NCBI GenBank assembly: GCA_019423565.1
Contig: JAHZBE010000003.1
Coordinates: 73,975-137,974 of the forward strand
Source: a bacterium
GTDB taxonomy: Bacteria; Bacillota_I; Bacilli_A; RF39; UBA660
Reading direction: 5' to 3'
DNA: 64,000 nt
Shown here in pieces: positions 31,517 to 40,349 of this stretch. The notes under the pieces were generated by a model that searched no databases, was not told the DNA's origin, and worked only from the letters and a program-made list of their open reading frames with translations. A program made the translations under genes and the position numbers. Every line of letters starts with the position of its first letter. Within the stretch, counting starts at the first letter, position 1.

Positions 31517-32407
31517 TTAATTATATCTTCTCTTTACAACATCATCATCTTCTAATTTACCAATTAATAAAGATGAATTTTTATCATGTTTAATTACATT
31601 TTCTTTTACCATTTTTTCATCATAATTAGCATAACAATACTTGCAAAAATGGGAACAAGTATTATATGCGCCTATATCAACCATTTGAACACAGTTACAA
31701 TTACCACCTTTTCTTGCAGTCCATGATTTAAAATTAGTTTTACCTGTTAATTTAAATGCTAATGTATGAGATAAACACTCTTCCTTTTTAAACCCATACT
31801 CAGTCAAATTTCTTTCTTCGAAACAAGTTTGAACTGTCATATTATTCTTTTTTGCACTTAAACTAAAACTTTCACCAATCATCTTATAATCATTTTCATT
31901 AAAATTTCTATATCTTATGCTTTTCATATTTTTTCTAACATTTTTATAATCATCTATAAATGAAACAATAATAGTTTTTACATATCCATTTAATAAAGTA
32001 CATAACTTATCAAAATTCCTTATATGATAATCTAAAGTATATTCATCACTAATAAATATTGGATCATATCTAACACATATATTATCTTTACCAATTATAT
32101 TTGATAACTTTTTTATAGCTTCTATTATTTTCCCTTTTGGTGGTACATTTACTTCAATATCTCTTTTATATGGTGTTAATGTTACATGAAATAATATAGG
32201 TTTATTTATTTTTTTTATTTTATCTAAAATTGGTATTGGATTTTTAGTACAAAATAATATTAAATCAACATCTTCAAAATAAATCCTACTTACTAAATTT
32301 TTATTAAATGGATTTCTAACATCTACAAATCCTTCTTTTATTCTATTCATAAACCAATCTGAATAAAATGCGACTATATCAGTTCTTCCACTAACATTTA
32401 ACACCAT
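31517..32407 (-). CDS. DUF1848 family protein
   Basis: The 296-residue product begins NVSGRTDIVAFYSDWFMNR and contains LFCTKNP, ICVRYDPIF and a C-terminal cysteine cluster CNCVQMVDIGAYNTCSHFCKYCYANY. These are the conserved features of DUF1848 proteins. The cysteines probably bind a metal or iron-sulfur cluster; the family is distantly reminiscent of spore photoproduct lyase-type radical SAM proteins, but function is not established. AGGTGAAG precedes the ATG. Confidence 0.8.
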   Translation of the reverse strand: MVLNVSGRTDIVAFYSDWFMNRIKEGFVDVRNPFNKNLVSRIYFEDVDLILFCTKNPIPILDKIKKINKPILFHVTLTPYKRDIEVNVPPKGKIIEAIKKLSNIIGKDNICVRYDPIFISDEYTLDYHIRNFDKLCTLLNGYVKTIIVSFIDDYKNVRKNMKSIRYRNFNENDYKMIGESFSLSAKKNNMTVQTCFEERNLTEYGFKKEECLSHTLAFKLTGKTNFKSWTARKGGNCNCVQMVDIGAYNTCSHFCKYCYANYDEKMVKENVIKHDKNSSLLIGKLEDDDVVKRRYN

Positions 32408-32433
32408 AATTACTTCACCTATTTCTATTATAC

Positions 32434-32457
32434 AAAAAAATAGGACATTTGTCCTAT
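32434..32457 (-). terminator. intrinsic terminator after the collagen-like gene
   Basis: ATAGGAC-AAAT-GTCCTAT on the minus strand followed by seven T, just past the stop at 32464. Confidence 0.85.
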
Positions 32458-32463
32458 AAATAA

Positions 32464-33417
32464 TTATACACTATAACCTTTTATTAATACATTAATACTT
32501 GAAAATTCAATATTACTAGTTGCAGTATCTCCATCTATTTCAGTTTTAATCTGAAGTGTTGCAGGAGCAGTTATATCAACAAATGATATTTCAGAAAAAT
32601 CCATATCTTCTGTATTACCTTTTGATAATATAAATGACATATCTGTTAATACCTCAGAGGTTTCACTTTTTATAAGATAAAATGCTCCTCCTATATCTTT
32701 AGTAACACCTGAAATTCTACCACAAACTGTAATTTCATATAATCCACTTTGATTAATTTTTATACTATTACTACCTTCCATTGATATTTTATTTGTAATG
32801 CCCGGAATTATTCTTGAAGCACCTGTAAGTGCAATTCCTGCAACTGTTGTATTTGGATAACTAACAAAAGCAACTACATCATATGATGTTGGTCCTAAAG
32901 AGCCTGTTGGTCCTGCTGGGCCAACACTACCTTGATCACCCTTTTCACCTTTTTCTCCTTTTGGTATATAAAATGTCAAATGATGCGTATTATCATTAAA
33001 ATCATCTTGTATTTTTGCGGGCTCATCTGGTTCTACTGTTTCTGTTTTATCTATTATAATAATTTCACTAATTCCCTTTTCACCAGGTAAACCCATTGGG
33101 CCAGTTTCACCTTGTTCTCCTTTTGGACCTATTGGACCAATACTCCCTTGCTCTCCTTTTTCTCCTTTTGGTATATAAAAAGTTAAATAATGTGTATTAT
33201 TATTAAATTCATCTTGTACTTTTGCAGGTTCATCAGGATTTATTGTTTTTGTTTCATCTATTATAATCTCATGACTTATTCCTGTTTCTCCTACAGGCCC
33301 AATATCACCTTTTTCTCCCCTTGGACCTGTTGGACCTACTACAGGACAAATTCCCATCTTACAAAGTTTGTTTCTTATTTCATTACTTTCCATAATATAT
33401 TTTATTTTTTCATCCAT
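32464..33417 (-). CDS. collagen-like protein with BclA-type C-terminal domain
   Basis: The 317-residue product has three G-X-Y stretches (about 28-47, 85-116 and 154-176). They are separated by two copies of a 38-residue insert that begins with ISxxIIID and continues through DEPAK and LTFYIPKGEKGE. Residues about 180-317 form a beta-rich domain like the trimeric C-terminal domain of BclA. No signal peptide is seen, as in exosporium glycoproteins. A surface or spore-coat filament is likely. GAGGT precedes the ATG. Confidence 0.8.
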   Translation of the reverse strand: MDEKIKYIMESNEIRNKLCKMGICPVVGPTGPRGEKGDIGPVGETGISHEIIIDETKTINPDEPAKVQDEFNNNTHYLTFYIPKGEKGEQGSIGPIGPKGEQGETGPMGLPGEKGISEIIIIDKTETVEPDEPAKIQDDFNDNTHHLTFYIPKGEKGEKGDQGSVGPAGPTGSLGPTSYDVVAFVSYPNTTVAGIALTGASRIIPGITNKISMEGSNSIKINQSGLYEITVCGRISGVTKDIGGAFYLIKSETSEVLTDMSFILSKGNTEDMDFSEISFVDITAPATLQIKTEIDGDTATSNIEFSSINVLIKGYSV

Positions 33418-33485
33418 AGTATTACCTCGTTTCTAAAATATATTATGAGTAATTTTTTTACATGCTTATTTTAATAGTCTAATCA

Positions 33486-33566
33486 TTAAGGAGTATTTAT
33501 CCAGTTATTAATTTCATACATGCTTGTTACTAAATCATCCAAATAACTTTTAAACATAATATTCAT
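33486..33566 (-). CDS. possible 26-residue peptide or gene remnant
   Basis: An ATG overlaps the stop of the 33563 gene (ATGA) and opens 26 codons, with FKSYLDDLVTSMYEINNWINTP before a stop at 33486. It may be a real small gene coupled to the membrane protein or the tail of a lost gene. Nothing else was seen in 33418-33562. Confidence 0.2.
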   Translation of the reverse strand: MNIMFKSYLDDLVTSMYEINNWINTP

Positions 33567-33745
33567 TTATTTTTTTGAATCAAGTTAACAAATAAAATTA
33601 TTATATCTATAACTAAAAATACAATCCATATAATATCAAATTTATTCATAATAAAGTATTCAATTATAAATCCTATTATTCCTAATATTAATCCTATTAT
33701 AGAAATTACTATACAATACTTTTTTTGACCCTCTTCATCTTTCAT
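33563..33745 (-). CDS. small two-helix membrane protein
   Basis: The 60-residue product has a short charged start (MKDEEGQKK), two hydrophobic helices (about 10-30 and 36-56) and a basic C-terminus. GAGGT precedes the ATG. Function unknown. Confidence 0.55.
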   Translation of the reverse strand: MKDEEGQKKYCIVISIIGLILGIIGFIIEYFIMNKFDIIWIVFLVIDIIILFVNLIQKNK

Positions 33746-33842
33746 AAATACCTCTTAATAAATCAATTTTTATAATTTAACAACTCTAACCTTAACCTAT
33801 CATATACTTTAGTTTCTAGTTTTGATTTTTTTATTCGAATTT

Positions 33843-33949
33843 TTAAATATAGGTTTTATTTCTTGCCAAAATAGTTACATCATTACCTTTTTTATAGAAT
33901 GTGCTAGATTTGATCCTAATACACTCGTTCCAATAATTAATATTCTCAT
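33843..33949 (-). pseudogene. remnant of a Rossmann-fold (ketopantoate reductase-like) gene
   Basis: ATG 33949 overlaps the stop of the preceding gene (ATGA) and encodes MRILIIGTSVLGSNLAHSIKK, a dinucleotide-binding strand with G-x-x-x-x-G. The frame is lost at an A6 tract; adding one A continues GNDVTILARNKTYI before a stop. GNDVTILARN is the typical second strand of PanE/ApbA-like reductases. Nothing beyond this N-terminal fragment is present. Confidence 0.6.
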
Positions 33950-35493
33950 TTAACATCAACCTTTTCTACTTCTTCTGATATTCCAACACCTGTATTTGGA
34001 TTAACTTTTGTATACATTAAATCAGCCAAATACAAAGATATTAAAACTACACATAATATACTTGCAATTTTTGGTTTTATTTTACTATATAAATTATCAA
34101 GTATAGGTGCGATAACATATGTAAATGCACAACCTGCAAGTCCAAATACAAGAAGACCTTCAAGACATATTCTTCCATTAATATTTAAGAAATATCCTGT
34201 ATAATCCCAGTATCTTAAATGTTTAAATGTTTCTAAATACCAAGCAGTTGAATACTCTAATAAACCACATAAAATAAATGCACTTATAAATAATAATACT
34301 GGTTTATTTCTAAATTTCTTAAGTAATATTAATATTAGTAGTCCCCCAAATCCATATATTGGAAGCCAAGGTCCATGCATTGTTCCTCTATTTACAAATG
34401 TACCATTATTTAAACAGTTATAAAATACTTCCCAGATCCAACCAACAAATGAAAATGTAAAAAAGAATAATATATATGTTTTAATACTATAATCTTTATT
34501 AAAATCAACCTTTAACCATTTCCTTGTTTTTACTTTATATCTTTCTTCAGGATACTCTTCATTTACACTTTTTTCTATATCTAATAATGAATCATTCAAT
34601 AATTCTCTATCATTATTATCTAAATTCACTTTATTTCTTAAAGTCATATATACTTCTGCACGAATTGCTTCTTTATATATATCAGAAAAAAATATACCAC
34701 TTAAATTAAATGTACATAATTTTAAAATACTCCATCCAATTAAAGATAAATCTAAATAAAACAATTTTAATTTATTTCCATTTGTTAATTCCTTTGATAT
34801 TCTAAATGCTTCTTTTTTATTAATTTTAGGATTTTCCGCTAAAATATATGGTATTAATGAATATTCATAATACTTAATAAAACCACCTATAATTGTAAAA
34901 CACCATAATACTTGATATAGTGATTTCATAAATAGTATATATGCCATATGAAATGTCTTTTTAACTTTATATGGATATATTAATCTATCAATCTTTGTAT
35001 CAATATATCTTCTTTTTTCTAAGAAATACCTTTTTTCACCAACCTCTAATGTATTTATATATATAACAGTAAATAGAATTAAAAGTATGGTACTTATAAA
35101 TATTAATACAGCAGAACCAATCTTACCTTCAAACACAACTTTATTTATACCATTAAGAATTGCAAATACAAGTGAGCCACTACTTGTTGTTTCATTAATA
35201 ATATAAGATATCGCACCATTAGTATATTTATTCTTTATATCTTTTTTTATTTGCTTTTCACTAGGTAATTTTTTTTCTATTTCATCTAATACTTCTGTAC
35301 CACTAATTTTCTTATTATTAATTATTTTGCTTGCTTCTTTTTGCGCTCTTGGAACATCTATTATATTTTTTGTTGTAAAGTTAAATCCACCTGCGAGTAA
35401 TAAAGAGCAAACAAATACAAGTATTATACTTCTAAAGTAATGCTTTTTTATACTTTTTTTTGCTTCTTTTTTTATTGTTTTTTGATCAATCAT
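33946..35493 (-). CDS. DUF975-CmpB membrane protein fusion
   Basis: The 515-residue protein has an N-terminal DUF975 region (about 1-290: one helix, a long linker, then helices with SLIPYILAENPKINKKEAFRIS). A C-terminal domain like the putative ABC-transporter type IV (CmpB) family follows, with FVGWIWEVFYNCLNNGTFVNRG, GPWLPIYGFGG and GLLEYSTAWYLE. Both are polytopic membrane domains of unknown role. The GTAGGAG site precedes the ATG. The start of a broken reductase gene overlaps its stop. Confidence 0.75.
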   Translation of the reverse strand: MIDQKTIKKEAKKSIKKHYFRSIILVFVCSLLLAGGFNFTTKNIIDVPRAQKEASKIINNKKISGTEVLDEIEKKLPSEKQIKKDIKNKYTNGAISYIINETTSSGSLVFAILNGINKVVFEGKIGSAVLIFISTILLILFTVIYINTLEVGEKRYFLEKRRYIDTKIDRLIYPYKVKKTFHMAYILFMKSLYQVLWCFTIIGGFIKYYEYSLIPYILAENPKINKKEAFRISKELTNGNKLKLFYLDLSLIGWSILKLCTFNLSGIFFSDIYKEAIRAEVYMTLRNKVNLDNNDRELLNDSLLDIEKSVNEEYPEERYKVKTRKWLKVDFNKDYSIKTYILFFFTFSFVGWIWEVFYNCLNNGTFVNRGTMHGPWLPIYGFGGLLILILLKKFRNKPVLLFISAFILCGLLEYSTAWYLETFKHLRYWDYTGYFLNINGRICLEGLLVFGLAGCAFTYVIAPILDNLYSKIKPKIASILCVVLISLYLADLMYTKVNPNTGVGISEEVEKVDVK

Positions 35494-35542
35494 ATTATTA
35501 CTCCTACTACCTTTAACTATAATAATTATATCATTTAAAAAG

Positions 35543-35573
35543 AAAAAAATAAACCATGTATATATGATTTATT
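35543..35573 (-). terminator. intrinsic terminator after signal peptidase gene
   Basis: AATAAATCATAT/ATACATGGTTTATT with a G-T pair on the minus strand, followed by seven T. Confidence 0.8.
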
Positions 35574-36096
35574 TTACATTACCAATTTTATTAAGTGGCC
35601 ATATTCTAAGTTTTGTTCTACCTTCAATTTGGCTCTTTTTTATAACTCCAACTGTTGGATATCTACTATCTAATGAATTAGCTCTATTATCTCCCATTAC
35701 AAAATAACAATCACCAGGAACTTTAATATGTCCAATATCTGTAATACTAAAATCATCTGTTTCTGTTGATGGATATGGATCTTCTGTTTCTTTACCATTT
35801 ATATAAAGTTTATTATCTTTATATTCAACTGTTTCACCAGGAAGACCAATAACTCTTTTTATAATAGCCTTATCGCCTTCATCAATAACAACAATATCAA
35901 ATCTTTTTATATCGTTTCTTTTATATACAATTTTATTTAATATCATTATTTGTCCATTTGCTAAAGTTGTATCCATGGAACCACCATCAACTCTAACTGG
36001 ATCTATAAAAAATATTCTTATTAAAATTACACAAACTATTATTAATAAATAGCTCATTACTGTTTTAAAAATTTCGCTTTTAAATATTTTTCCCAC
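35569..36096 (-). CDS. lepB: type I signal peptidase
   Basis: The 175-residue product has an N-terminal membrane helix, the catalytic Ser in DGGSMDTTL, the catalytic Lys in IIKRVIGLPGE and the GDNRANSLDSR box. It removes signal peptides from exported proteins on the outer membrane face. I use the GTG at 36096, which has GGAGG 5 nt before it. An ATG at 36108 would give four more residues but has no ribosome binding site. Confidence 0.9.
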   Translation of the reverse strand: MGKIFKSEIFKTVMSYLLIIVCVILIRIFFIDPVRVDGGSMDTTLANGQIMILNKIVYKRNDIKRFDIVVIDEGDKAIIKRVIGLPGETVEYKDNKLYINGKETEDPYPSTETDDFSITDIGHIKVPGDCYFVMGDNRANSLDSRYPTVGVIKKSQIEGRTKLRIWPLNKIGNVK

Positions 36097-36112
36097 TTTA
36101 TCCTCCATAACA

Positions 36113-36138
36113 AAAATAAGACTTTTGAAGTCTTATTT
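36113..36138 (-). terminator. terminator after rplS
   Basis: AAAATAAGACTT/AAGTCTTATTTT with a T-run on the minus strand; the hairpin overlaps the rplS stop codon. It lies 17 nt before the lepB start, and lepB may depend on read-through. Confidence 0.8.
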
Positions 36139-36474
36139 TCTTTCTTTTATTCTGTATGTACCAATAAAACCTCTTAAGAAAGTTAGTTTTGCTCTTCTTA
36201 CTCTACCTTTTCTTACTACAGTTATTTTATCAATCTTTGGTGAATTAACTGGGAATATTCTTTCAACACCAATTCCACCAGACATTTTTCTTACAGTAAA
36301 AGTTTCTGATATTCCACCGCTTCTTTTAGCTACACAAACACCTTCAAAAGCTTGGATTCTTTCTCTTTTTCCTTCGATAATTCTAACGTCTACTCTAATA
36401 GTATCTCCAACTCTAAATTCTGGAATGTTAGGATTAATTTGTTTTGCAGTAATTTTTTCAATAATATTACTCAT
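36133..36474 (-). CDS. rplS: 50S ribosomal protein L19
   Basis: The 113-residue product matches bL19 over its length: FRVGDTIRVDVRIIEGKRERIQ, FEGVCVAKR, GGISETFTVRKMSGGIGVERIFP and the C-terminal RGFIGTYRIKERK. AAAGGAGTG precedes the ATG. A conserved-looking leader lies at 36480-36549. Confidence 0.97.
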   Translation of the reverse strand: MSNIIEKITAKQINPNIPEFRVGDTIRVDVRIIEGKRERIQAFEGVCVAKRSGGISETFTVRKMSGGIGVERIFPVNSPKIDKITVVRKGRVRRAKLTFLRGFIGTYRIKERK

Positions 36475-36479
36475 ACGAT

Positions 36480-36549
36480 TTCACTCCTTTTCTTATCCAG
36501 CAATCATATTAGACAATATAAAAACAGCGGATTGCCTTCTCGCAATATC
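36480..36549 (-). promoter_or_regulatory. L19-type ribosomal protein leader (probable)
   Basis: The minus-strand leader GCGAGAAGGCAATCCGCTG followed by TTTTTATATTG and GATTGCTGGATAAG recalls the rplS leader of Bacillota, in which L19 regulates its own mRNA. I recognise it only by the AATCCGCTG region, so this is moderate. Confidence 0.45.
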
Positions 36550-36550
36550 G

Positions 36551-36579
36551 ATTGTAACATAAATAAAATAAAAATGCAA
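36551..36579 (-). promoter_or_regulatory. promoter of rplS
   Basis: TTGCAT-N17-TACAAT with a TG extension (TGTTACAAT) on the minus strand. The -35 lies inside the hairpin of the preceding terminator. Confidence 0.65.
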
Positions 36580-36592
36580 TAGTTTTGCATTT
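36567..36592 (-). terminator. intrinsic terminator after the P-loop kinase gene
   Basis: AAAATGCAA and TTGCATTTT around a short loop on the minus strand, followed by a T-rich tract; also followed by six T on the plus strand. Confidence 0.7.
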
Positions 36593-36620
36593 TTTATTTA
36601 TTAAATAAACTTTCCAAAGA

Positions 36621-37235
36621 TTAATCAATTAAACTAATTAAATCTTTTTCTATTTTTTTAATATCTGAAATATCATTAACAACAAAATCAACATTATCAT
36701 CAGAAATTAATACTTGTTTTCTTTCCTTAATTTGATAATAAACTTCGCTTGGAAATGAACTTAAATATTCAACATTATCACCAATTACTCCATCAAAAAC
36801 ATAATCATAATCCATATTTATATTACTAATATTTTTTATATTTAACTCATCATCACTGTTAATTTTAATCTTATAAATTTTATATTCATCGCCTATATTT
36901 TTTCTTAATTTATCATAACTTTCTTCATCATTAAAACATTCATCTAATATAAATGAAATTTTGTTATTAACTAATTTTTTAATTCTTTCAAGTTGAGTTT
37001 CTTTTACTTTATTTTCTATTGTGGTTCTTTTTTCTTCACTATAATCTTTTGTAAATTGATAATAATAATTTCTAATATAATCATTAGCTAATAAATATAT
37101 TTTTAATTTTTTTGATAACTCTCTAGCCATTTCTGTTTTTCCTGAGCCAGGTAATGCCACAAAGGTTATTACAAATGGTCTTTCATATTTTTTTACTTTT
37201 TCTAAGTTCATTTCATTAATAAAATCTCTATTCAT
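36621..37235 (-). CDS. AAA/zeta-like P-loop kinase
   Basis: The 204-residue product has ITFVALPGSGKTEMA (Walker A GSGKT), FILDECFNDEES as Walker B-like strand and LLANDYIR in the position of the substrate-binding aspartate of zeta-like or chloramphenicol phosphotransferase-like kinases. Substrate unknown. AAGGAG precedes the ATG and an extended -10 promoter lies at 37258-37266. Confidence 0.6.
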   Translation of the reverse strand: MNRDFINEMNLEKVKKYERPFVITFVALPGSGKTEMARELSKKLKIYLLANDYIRNYYYQFTKDYSEEKRTTIENKVKETQLERIKKLVNNKISFILDECFNDEESYDKLRKNIGDEYKIYKIKINSDDELNIKNISNINMDYDYVFDGVIGDNVEYLSSFPSEVYYQIKERKQVLISDDNVDFVVNDISDIKKIEKDLISLID

Positions 37236-37257
37236 AATTAGTCTCCTTACAATTTTT

Positions 37258-37266
37258 ATTATAGCA
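37258..37266 (-). promoter_or_regulatory. extended -10 promoter of the kinase gene
   Basis: TGCTATAAT on the minus strand, a perfect -10 with TGn extension, about 23 nt before the ATG. Confidence 0.55.
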
Positions 37267-37298
37267 TGATTTGTTAAAACTATACTATTATTTTTTAT

Positions 37299-37328
37299 AA
37301 AAAAACATCTGATATAACTTCAGACGTT
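37299..37328 (-). terminator. intrinsic terminator after leuS
   Basis: AACGTCTGA/TCAGATGTT on the minus strand followed by a seven-T run, touching the leuS stop codon. Confidence 0.85.
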
Positions 37329-39727
37329 TATTTAACTACAATGCTTACTAGTTTTTTAGGAACAATTACTTCTTTTACTATTTCTTTACCATCAATATAA
37401 TTTTTTACATTTTCTATTGATTTAGCAAGTTCTTTCATTTCATCATCACTAGTATTAGCATTTACTTCTATTTTACCTCTTACTTTACCATTTACTTGTA
37501 CAACCATTGTAAATGTTTCATCAATAATTTTGCTTTCATCGTAATCTTCTAATAATGACTTAGATAATTCTTCACCTAAATTATATTTTTCATTTAATTC
37601 TTCTGTTATATGAGGCGCAAATGGATTTAGTAATTGTAAGAAAATTCTATATTCTTTTTTAGTAATCTTTTTATTTGCATTAAATTCATTTAACATAGTC
37701 ATAAGTGTACTAACTGCTGTATTATATTTTAAGTTTTCAATATCTTCTGAAACCTTTTTAATACCTTTATTTATAATTTTTTCATTTTCTTTAGAAATAA
37801 TATCTTCATCTATTATTGTTTCACCTAAATTATATACTCTATCTAGGAATTTAGCACATCCATTAAGTGAATCTTCATTCCAAGCTGCATCCTTTGAATA
37901 ATCACCTATAAACATTTCATAAAGTCTTAATGCATCCGCACCATACTTTTCAACCATTTCAGTTGGGTTTACAACATTACCTTTACTTTTACTCATTTTA
38001 CTTCCATCACTCGCAAGTATCATACCGTGAGCAATTCTTTTGTAAAATGGTTCACTATAAGGTACTAGTCCTTGTTCATGAAGGAATATATTCCAGAATC
38101 TTGCATAAAGTAAATGTCTTGTTGCGTGTTCCATACCTCCATCATATAAATCAACTTGTCCCCAATATTTCATTTTATCCATTGAAACAAATTCTTTATC
38201 ATTATGCGCATCCATATATCTTAAGAAATACCAACAAGATCCTGCCCAGTTTGGCATTGTATCTGTTTCTCTTTTAGCATGTCCACCACATTTTGGACAA
38301 GTAGTATTTACAAAATCATCAAGAAGTGATAATGGACTTTCACCATCTTTTGTTGGTTCATAACTTTCAACATTTGGTAAAACTACTGGTAAATCTTTTT
38401 CATCTACTGGTACCCATCCGCATTTTTCACAGTGTACCATAGGAATTGGTTCACCCCAGAATCTTTGTCTACTAAATATCCAGTCTTGAAGTTTATAATT
38501 TGTAAATTTAGAACCTATTTTATTTTCTTCTAAATATTCATACATTTTATTTAATGCTTCTTCTTTATTAAGACCATCAAGGAATCCAGAATTAATATGT
38601 ACTCCATCACCTGTAAATGCTTCTTTTGATGTATCTCCACCTGATAATACCGGTATAATTTCAATACCAAATTTTTTAGCAAATTCATAATCTCTAGTAT
38701 CATGTGCTGGAACTGCCATAATTGCGCCTGTTCCATAACCCATAAGAACATAATCACTAATATATATTGGTATTTCTTTATTATTAATTGGGTTAACTGC
38801 TGTTAATCCATCAATTTTTACACCAGTTTTTTCTTTAGTCATATCAGTTCTTTCTATATCTGATTTACTTCTTGCTTCTTTTTGATATTCTTTTACTTCT
38901 GAAATATTATTTATTTTATCTTCATATTTTGAAAGTATTGGATGTTCTGGTGAAATTACCATAAATGTTGCTCCAAATAATGTATCACATCTTGTTGTAA
39001 ATACTGTTATTTTTTCATTTATTTCTTTTATATTAAAATCAACATGCGCACCTACTGATTTACCTATCCAGTTAATTTGAGCTGTTTTTACTTTATCTAG
39101 TATTTCTGTGTCTTTAAGTCCATCAATTAATTTTTCTGAATAATCTTTCATTTTTAGCATCCATTGATTTTTTAATTTTTTCTCAACAGGTGTATCACAT
39201 CTAACACATTTTCCACCTTGTGAATCTTCATTAGATAGACCCATTTTACATTTAGGACACCAATTTATTTCTTTTTCATCTTTATATGCAAGTCCTGCAT
39301 TAAAAAATTTTATAAATTGCCACTGTGTCCACTTATAATATTCTGGTTCACAAGTACTTATTTCTCTTGACCAATCTACAGAAAGTCCAAGGCTTTTTGC
39401 TTGACTTCTAAATACATTAATACATTTATGTGTCATTATAGATGGATGTTCATGATTTTTTATCGCATATTGTTCTGCTGGATTACCAAATGAATCAAAT
39501 CCAAATGGAAATAATACATTTAATCCTTTACTTCTTTTAAATCTTGCTTGTACATCACTTGCTGTAAAACATCTTGCGTGTCCAACATGTAAACCTGCTC
39601 CTGATGGATATGGAAATTCAACAAGCATATAAAACTTTTTCTTACTCTTATCTTCTGTTACTTTAAAAGTTTCTTCCCTCTCCCACTTATTTTGCCATTT
39701 TTCTTCTATTTTTTTAAAATTATACAT
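37328..39727 (-). CDS. leuS: leucyl-tRNA synthetase
   Basis: The 799-residue class I synthetase has YPSGAGLHVGHARC (HIGH motif), CPKCKMGLSNED and CVRCDTPVE zinc pairs, the editing domain with TTRCDTLFGATF, and SDGSKMSKSKGN. This is the bacterial LeuS order. The ATG at 39727 is used; a GTG at 39736 is an alternative start. The gene overlaps the preceding membrane-protein gene and both lie behind a leucine T-box. Confidence 0.95.
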   Translation of the reverse strand: MYNFKKIEEKWQNKWEREETFKVTEDKSKKKFYMLVEFPYPSGAGLHVGHARCFTASDVQARFKRSKGLNVLFPFGFDSFGNPAEQYAIKNHEHPSIMTHKCINVFRSQAKSLGLSVDWSREISTCEPEYYKWTQWQFIKFFNAGLAYKDEKEINWCPKCKMGLSNEDSQGGKCVRCDTPVEKKLKNQWMLKMKDYSEKLIDGLKDTEILDKVKTAQINWIGKSVGAHVDFNIKEINEKITVFTTRCDTLFGATFMVISPEHPILSKYEDKINNISEVKEYQKEARSKSDIERTDMTKEKTGVKIDGLTAVNPINNKEIPIYISDYVLMGYGTGAIMAVPAHDTRDYEFAKKFGIEIIPVLSGGDTSKEAFTGDGVHINSGFLDGLNKEEALNKMYEYLEENKIGSKFTNYKLQDWIFSRQRFWGEPIPMVHCEKCGWVPVDEKDLPVVLPNVESYEPTKDGESPLSLLDDFVNTTCPKCGGHAKRETDTMPNWAGSCWYFLRYMDAHNDKEFVSMDKMKYWGQVDLYDGGMEHATRHLLYARFWNIFLHEQGLVPYSEPFYKRIAHGMILASDGSKMSKSKGNVVNPTEMVEKYGADALRLYEMFIGDYSKDAAWNEDSLNGCAKFLDRVYNLGETIIDEDIISKENEKIINKGIKKVSEDIENLKYNTAVSTLMTMLNEFNANKKITKKEYRIFLQLLNPFAPHITEELNEKYNLGEELSKSLLEDYDESKIIDETFTMVVQVNGKVRGKIEVNANTSDDEMKELAKSIENVKNYIDGKEIVKEVIVPKKLVSIVVK

Positions 39728-40082
39728 TTTCTTCACTCTTCCTTTCTAAATGTTTTAAATATTTTGCTAAAAAATAATATGTTACCCATATAAAAGGTAC
39801 TATTAATACAAGTAATATTAAAAACTTATATATATAATTATTTAATTTATATACTATCATAATCATAATAGTAAGCATTAATGAATTAACAAAATTCATT
39901 ATTCTAAGTACCCTTTGGTATCCTATTTTTTCAGTATTTACTTTATAATAACCTTCTAATATTTTAATATCTGGTGATAAAGTTTTCTTATCATATACAA
40001 ATTTCTTTCTTCTATATAAAAAATAGTAAAACAGATAAATTATTATAAAAAATAATACAAACAAAATTATAAATTCTTTCAT
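39720..40082 (-). CDS. membrane protein co-transcribed with leuS
   Basis: The 120-residue product has three or four hydrophobic helices (about 4-22, 62-80 and 88-110) separated by a basic linker (YRRKKFVYDKKTLSPDIKILEGYY). No family was recognised. It is the first gene of the leucine T-box transcript and overlaps leuS, so its expression rises on leucine starvation. A role in amino-acid uptake is possible but not supported by sequence. Confidence 0.65.
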   Translation of the reverse strand: MKEFIILFVLFFIIIYLFYYFLYRRKKFVYDKKTLSPDIKILEGYYKVNTEKIGYQRVLRIMNFVNSLMLTIMIMIVYKLNNYIYKFLILLVLIVPFIWVTYYFLAKYLKHLERKSEENV

Positions 40083-40097
40083 ACTTCACCTCTAAAA

Positions 40098-40300
40098 CAA
40101 AAAAAATCTATGAAATGTAAGGACGACAATATCGCGGTACCACCTTACTTCATAGACTTACTATGCTCTTTAATTCCTTTAACGCAGGGAAATACGTTTA
40201 AGCTCCAAAACAAGTTCATAAATTTTTACTTGTTAGTTTCCACCAATCACTAACTCTCTTTTAAAGTAAAATATTTACTACTACTTTTCTTCATCACTCA
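40098..40300 (-). promoter_or_regulatory. T-box leader, leucine-specific
   Basis: The minus strand has AAGGTGGTACCGCG and a terminator in which CTATGAAGTAAGG pairs with CCTTACATTTCATAG before eight T. Stem I contains GAACTTG, placing CTT, a leucine codon, at 40212-40214 in the specifier position. The match of specifier codon to leuS supports the call. Confidence 0.85.
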
Positions 40301-40309
40301 TTACTAATG

Positions 40310-40338
40310 ATTATAATATATTTATTTTGTTTTTTCAA
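40310..40338 (-). promoter_or_regulatory. promoter of the leucine T-box operon
   Basis: TTGAAA-N17-TATAAT on the minus strand, about 10 nt before the T-box. Confidence 0.75.
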
Positions 40339-40349
40339 GTACATTTTTA

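Noticed and set aside
36125..36562. A 145-codon open frame on the plus strand opposite rplS
   Set aside because: It is the antisense shadow of a certain ribosomal protein gene, has no ribosome binding site and no recognisable protein features.
37299..37328. A fourth copy of the toxin-antitoxin element after leuS
   Set aside because: Only the CATCTGAT/TCAGACG hairpin is similar. It is an ordinary terminator with no promoter or peptide.
37930..38757. Long frames on both strands within leuS
   Set aside because: They overlap a complete LeuS gene, have no start signals and reflect the AT-rich code.
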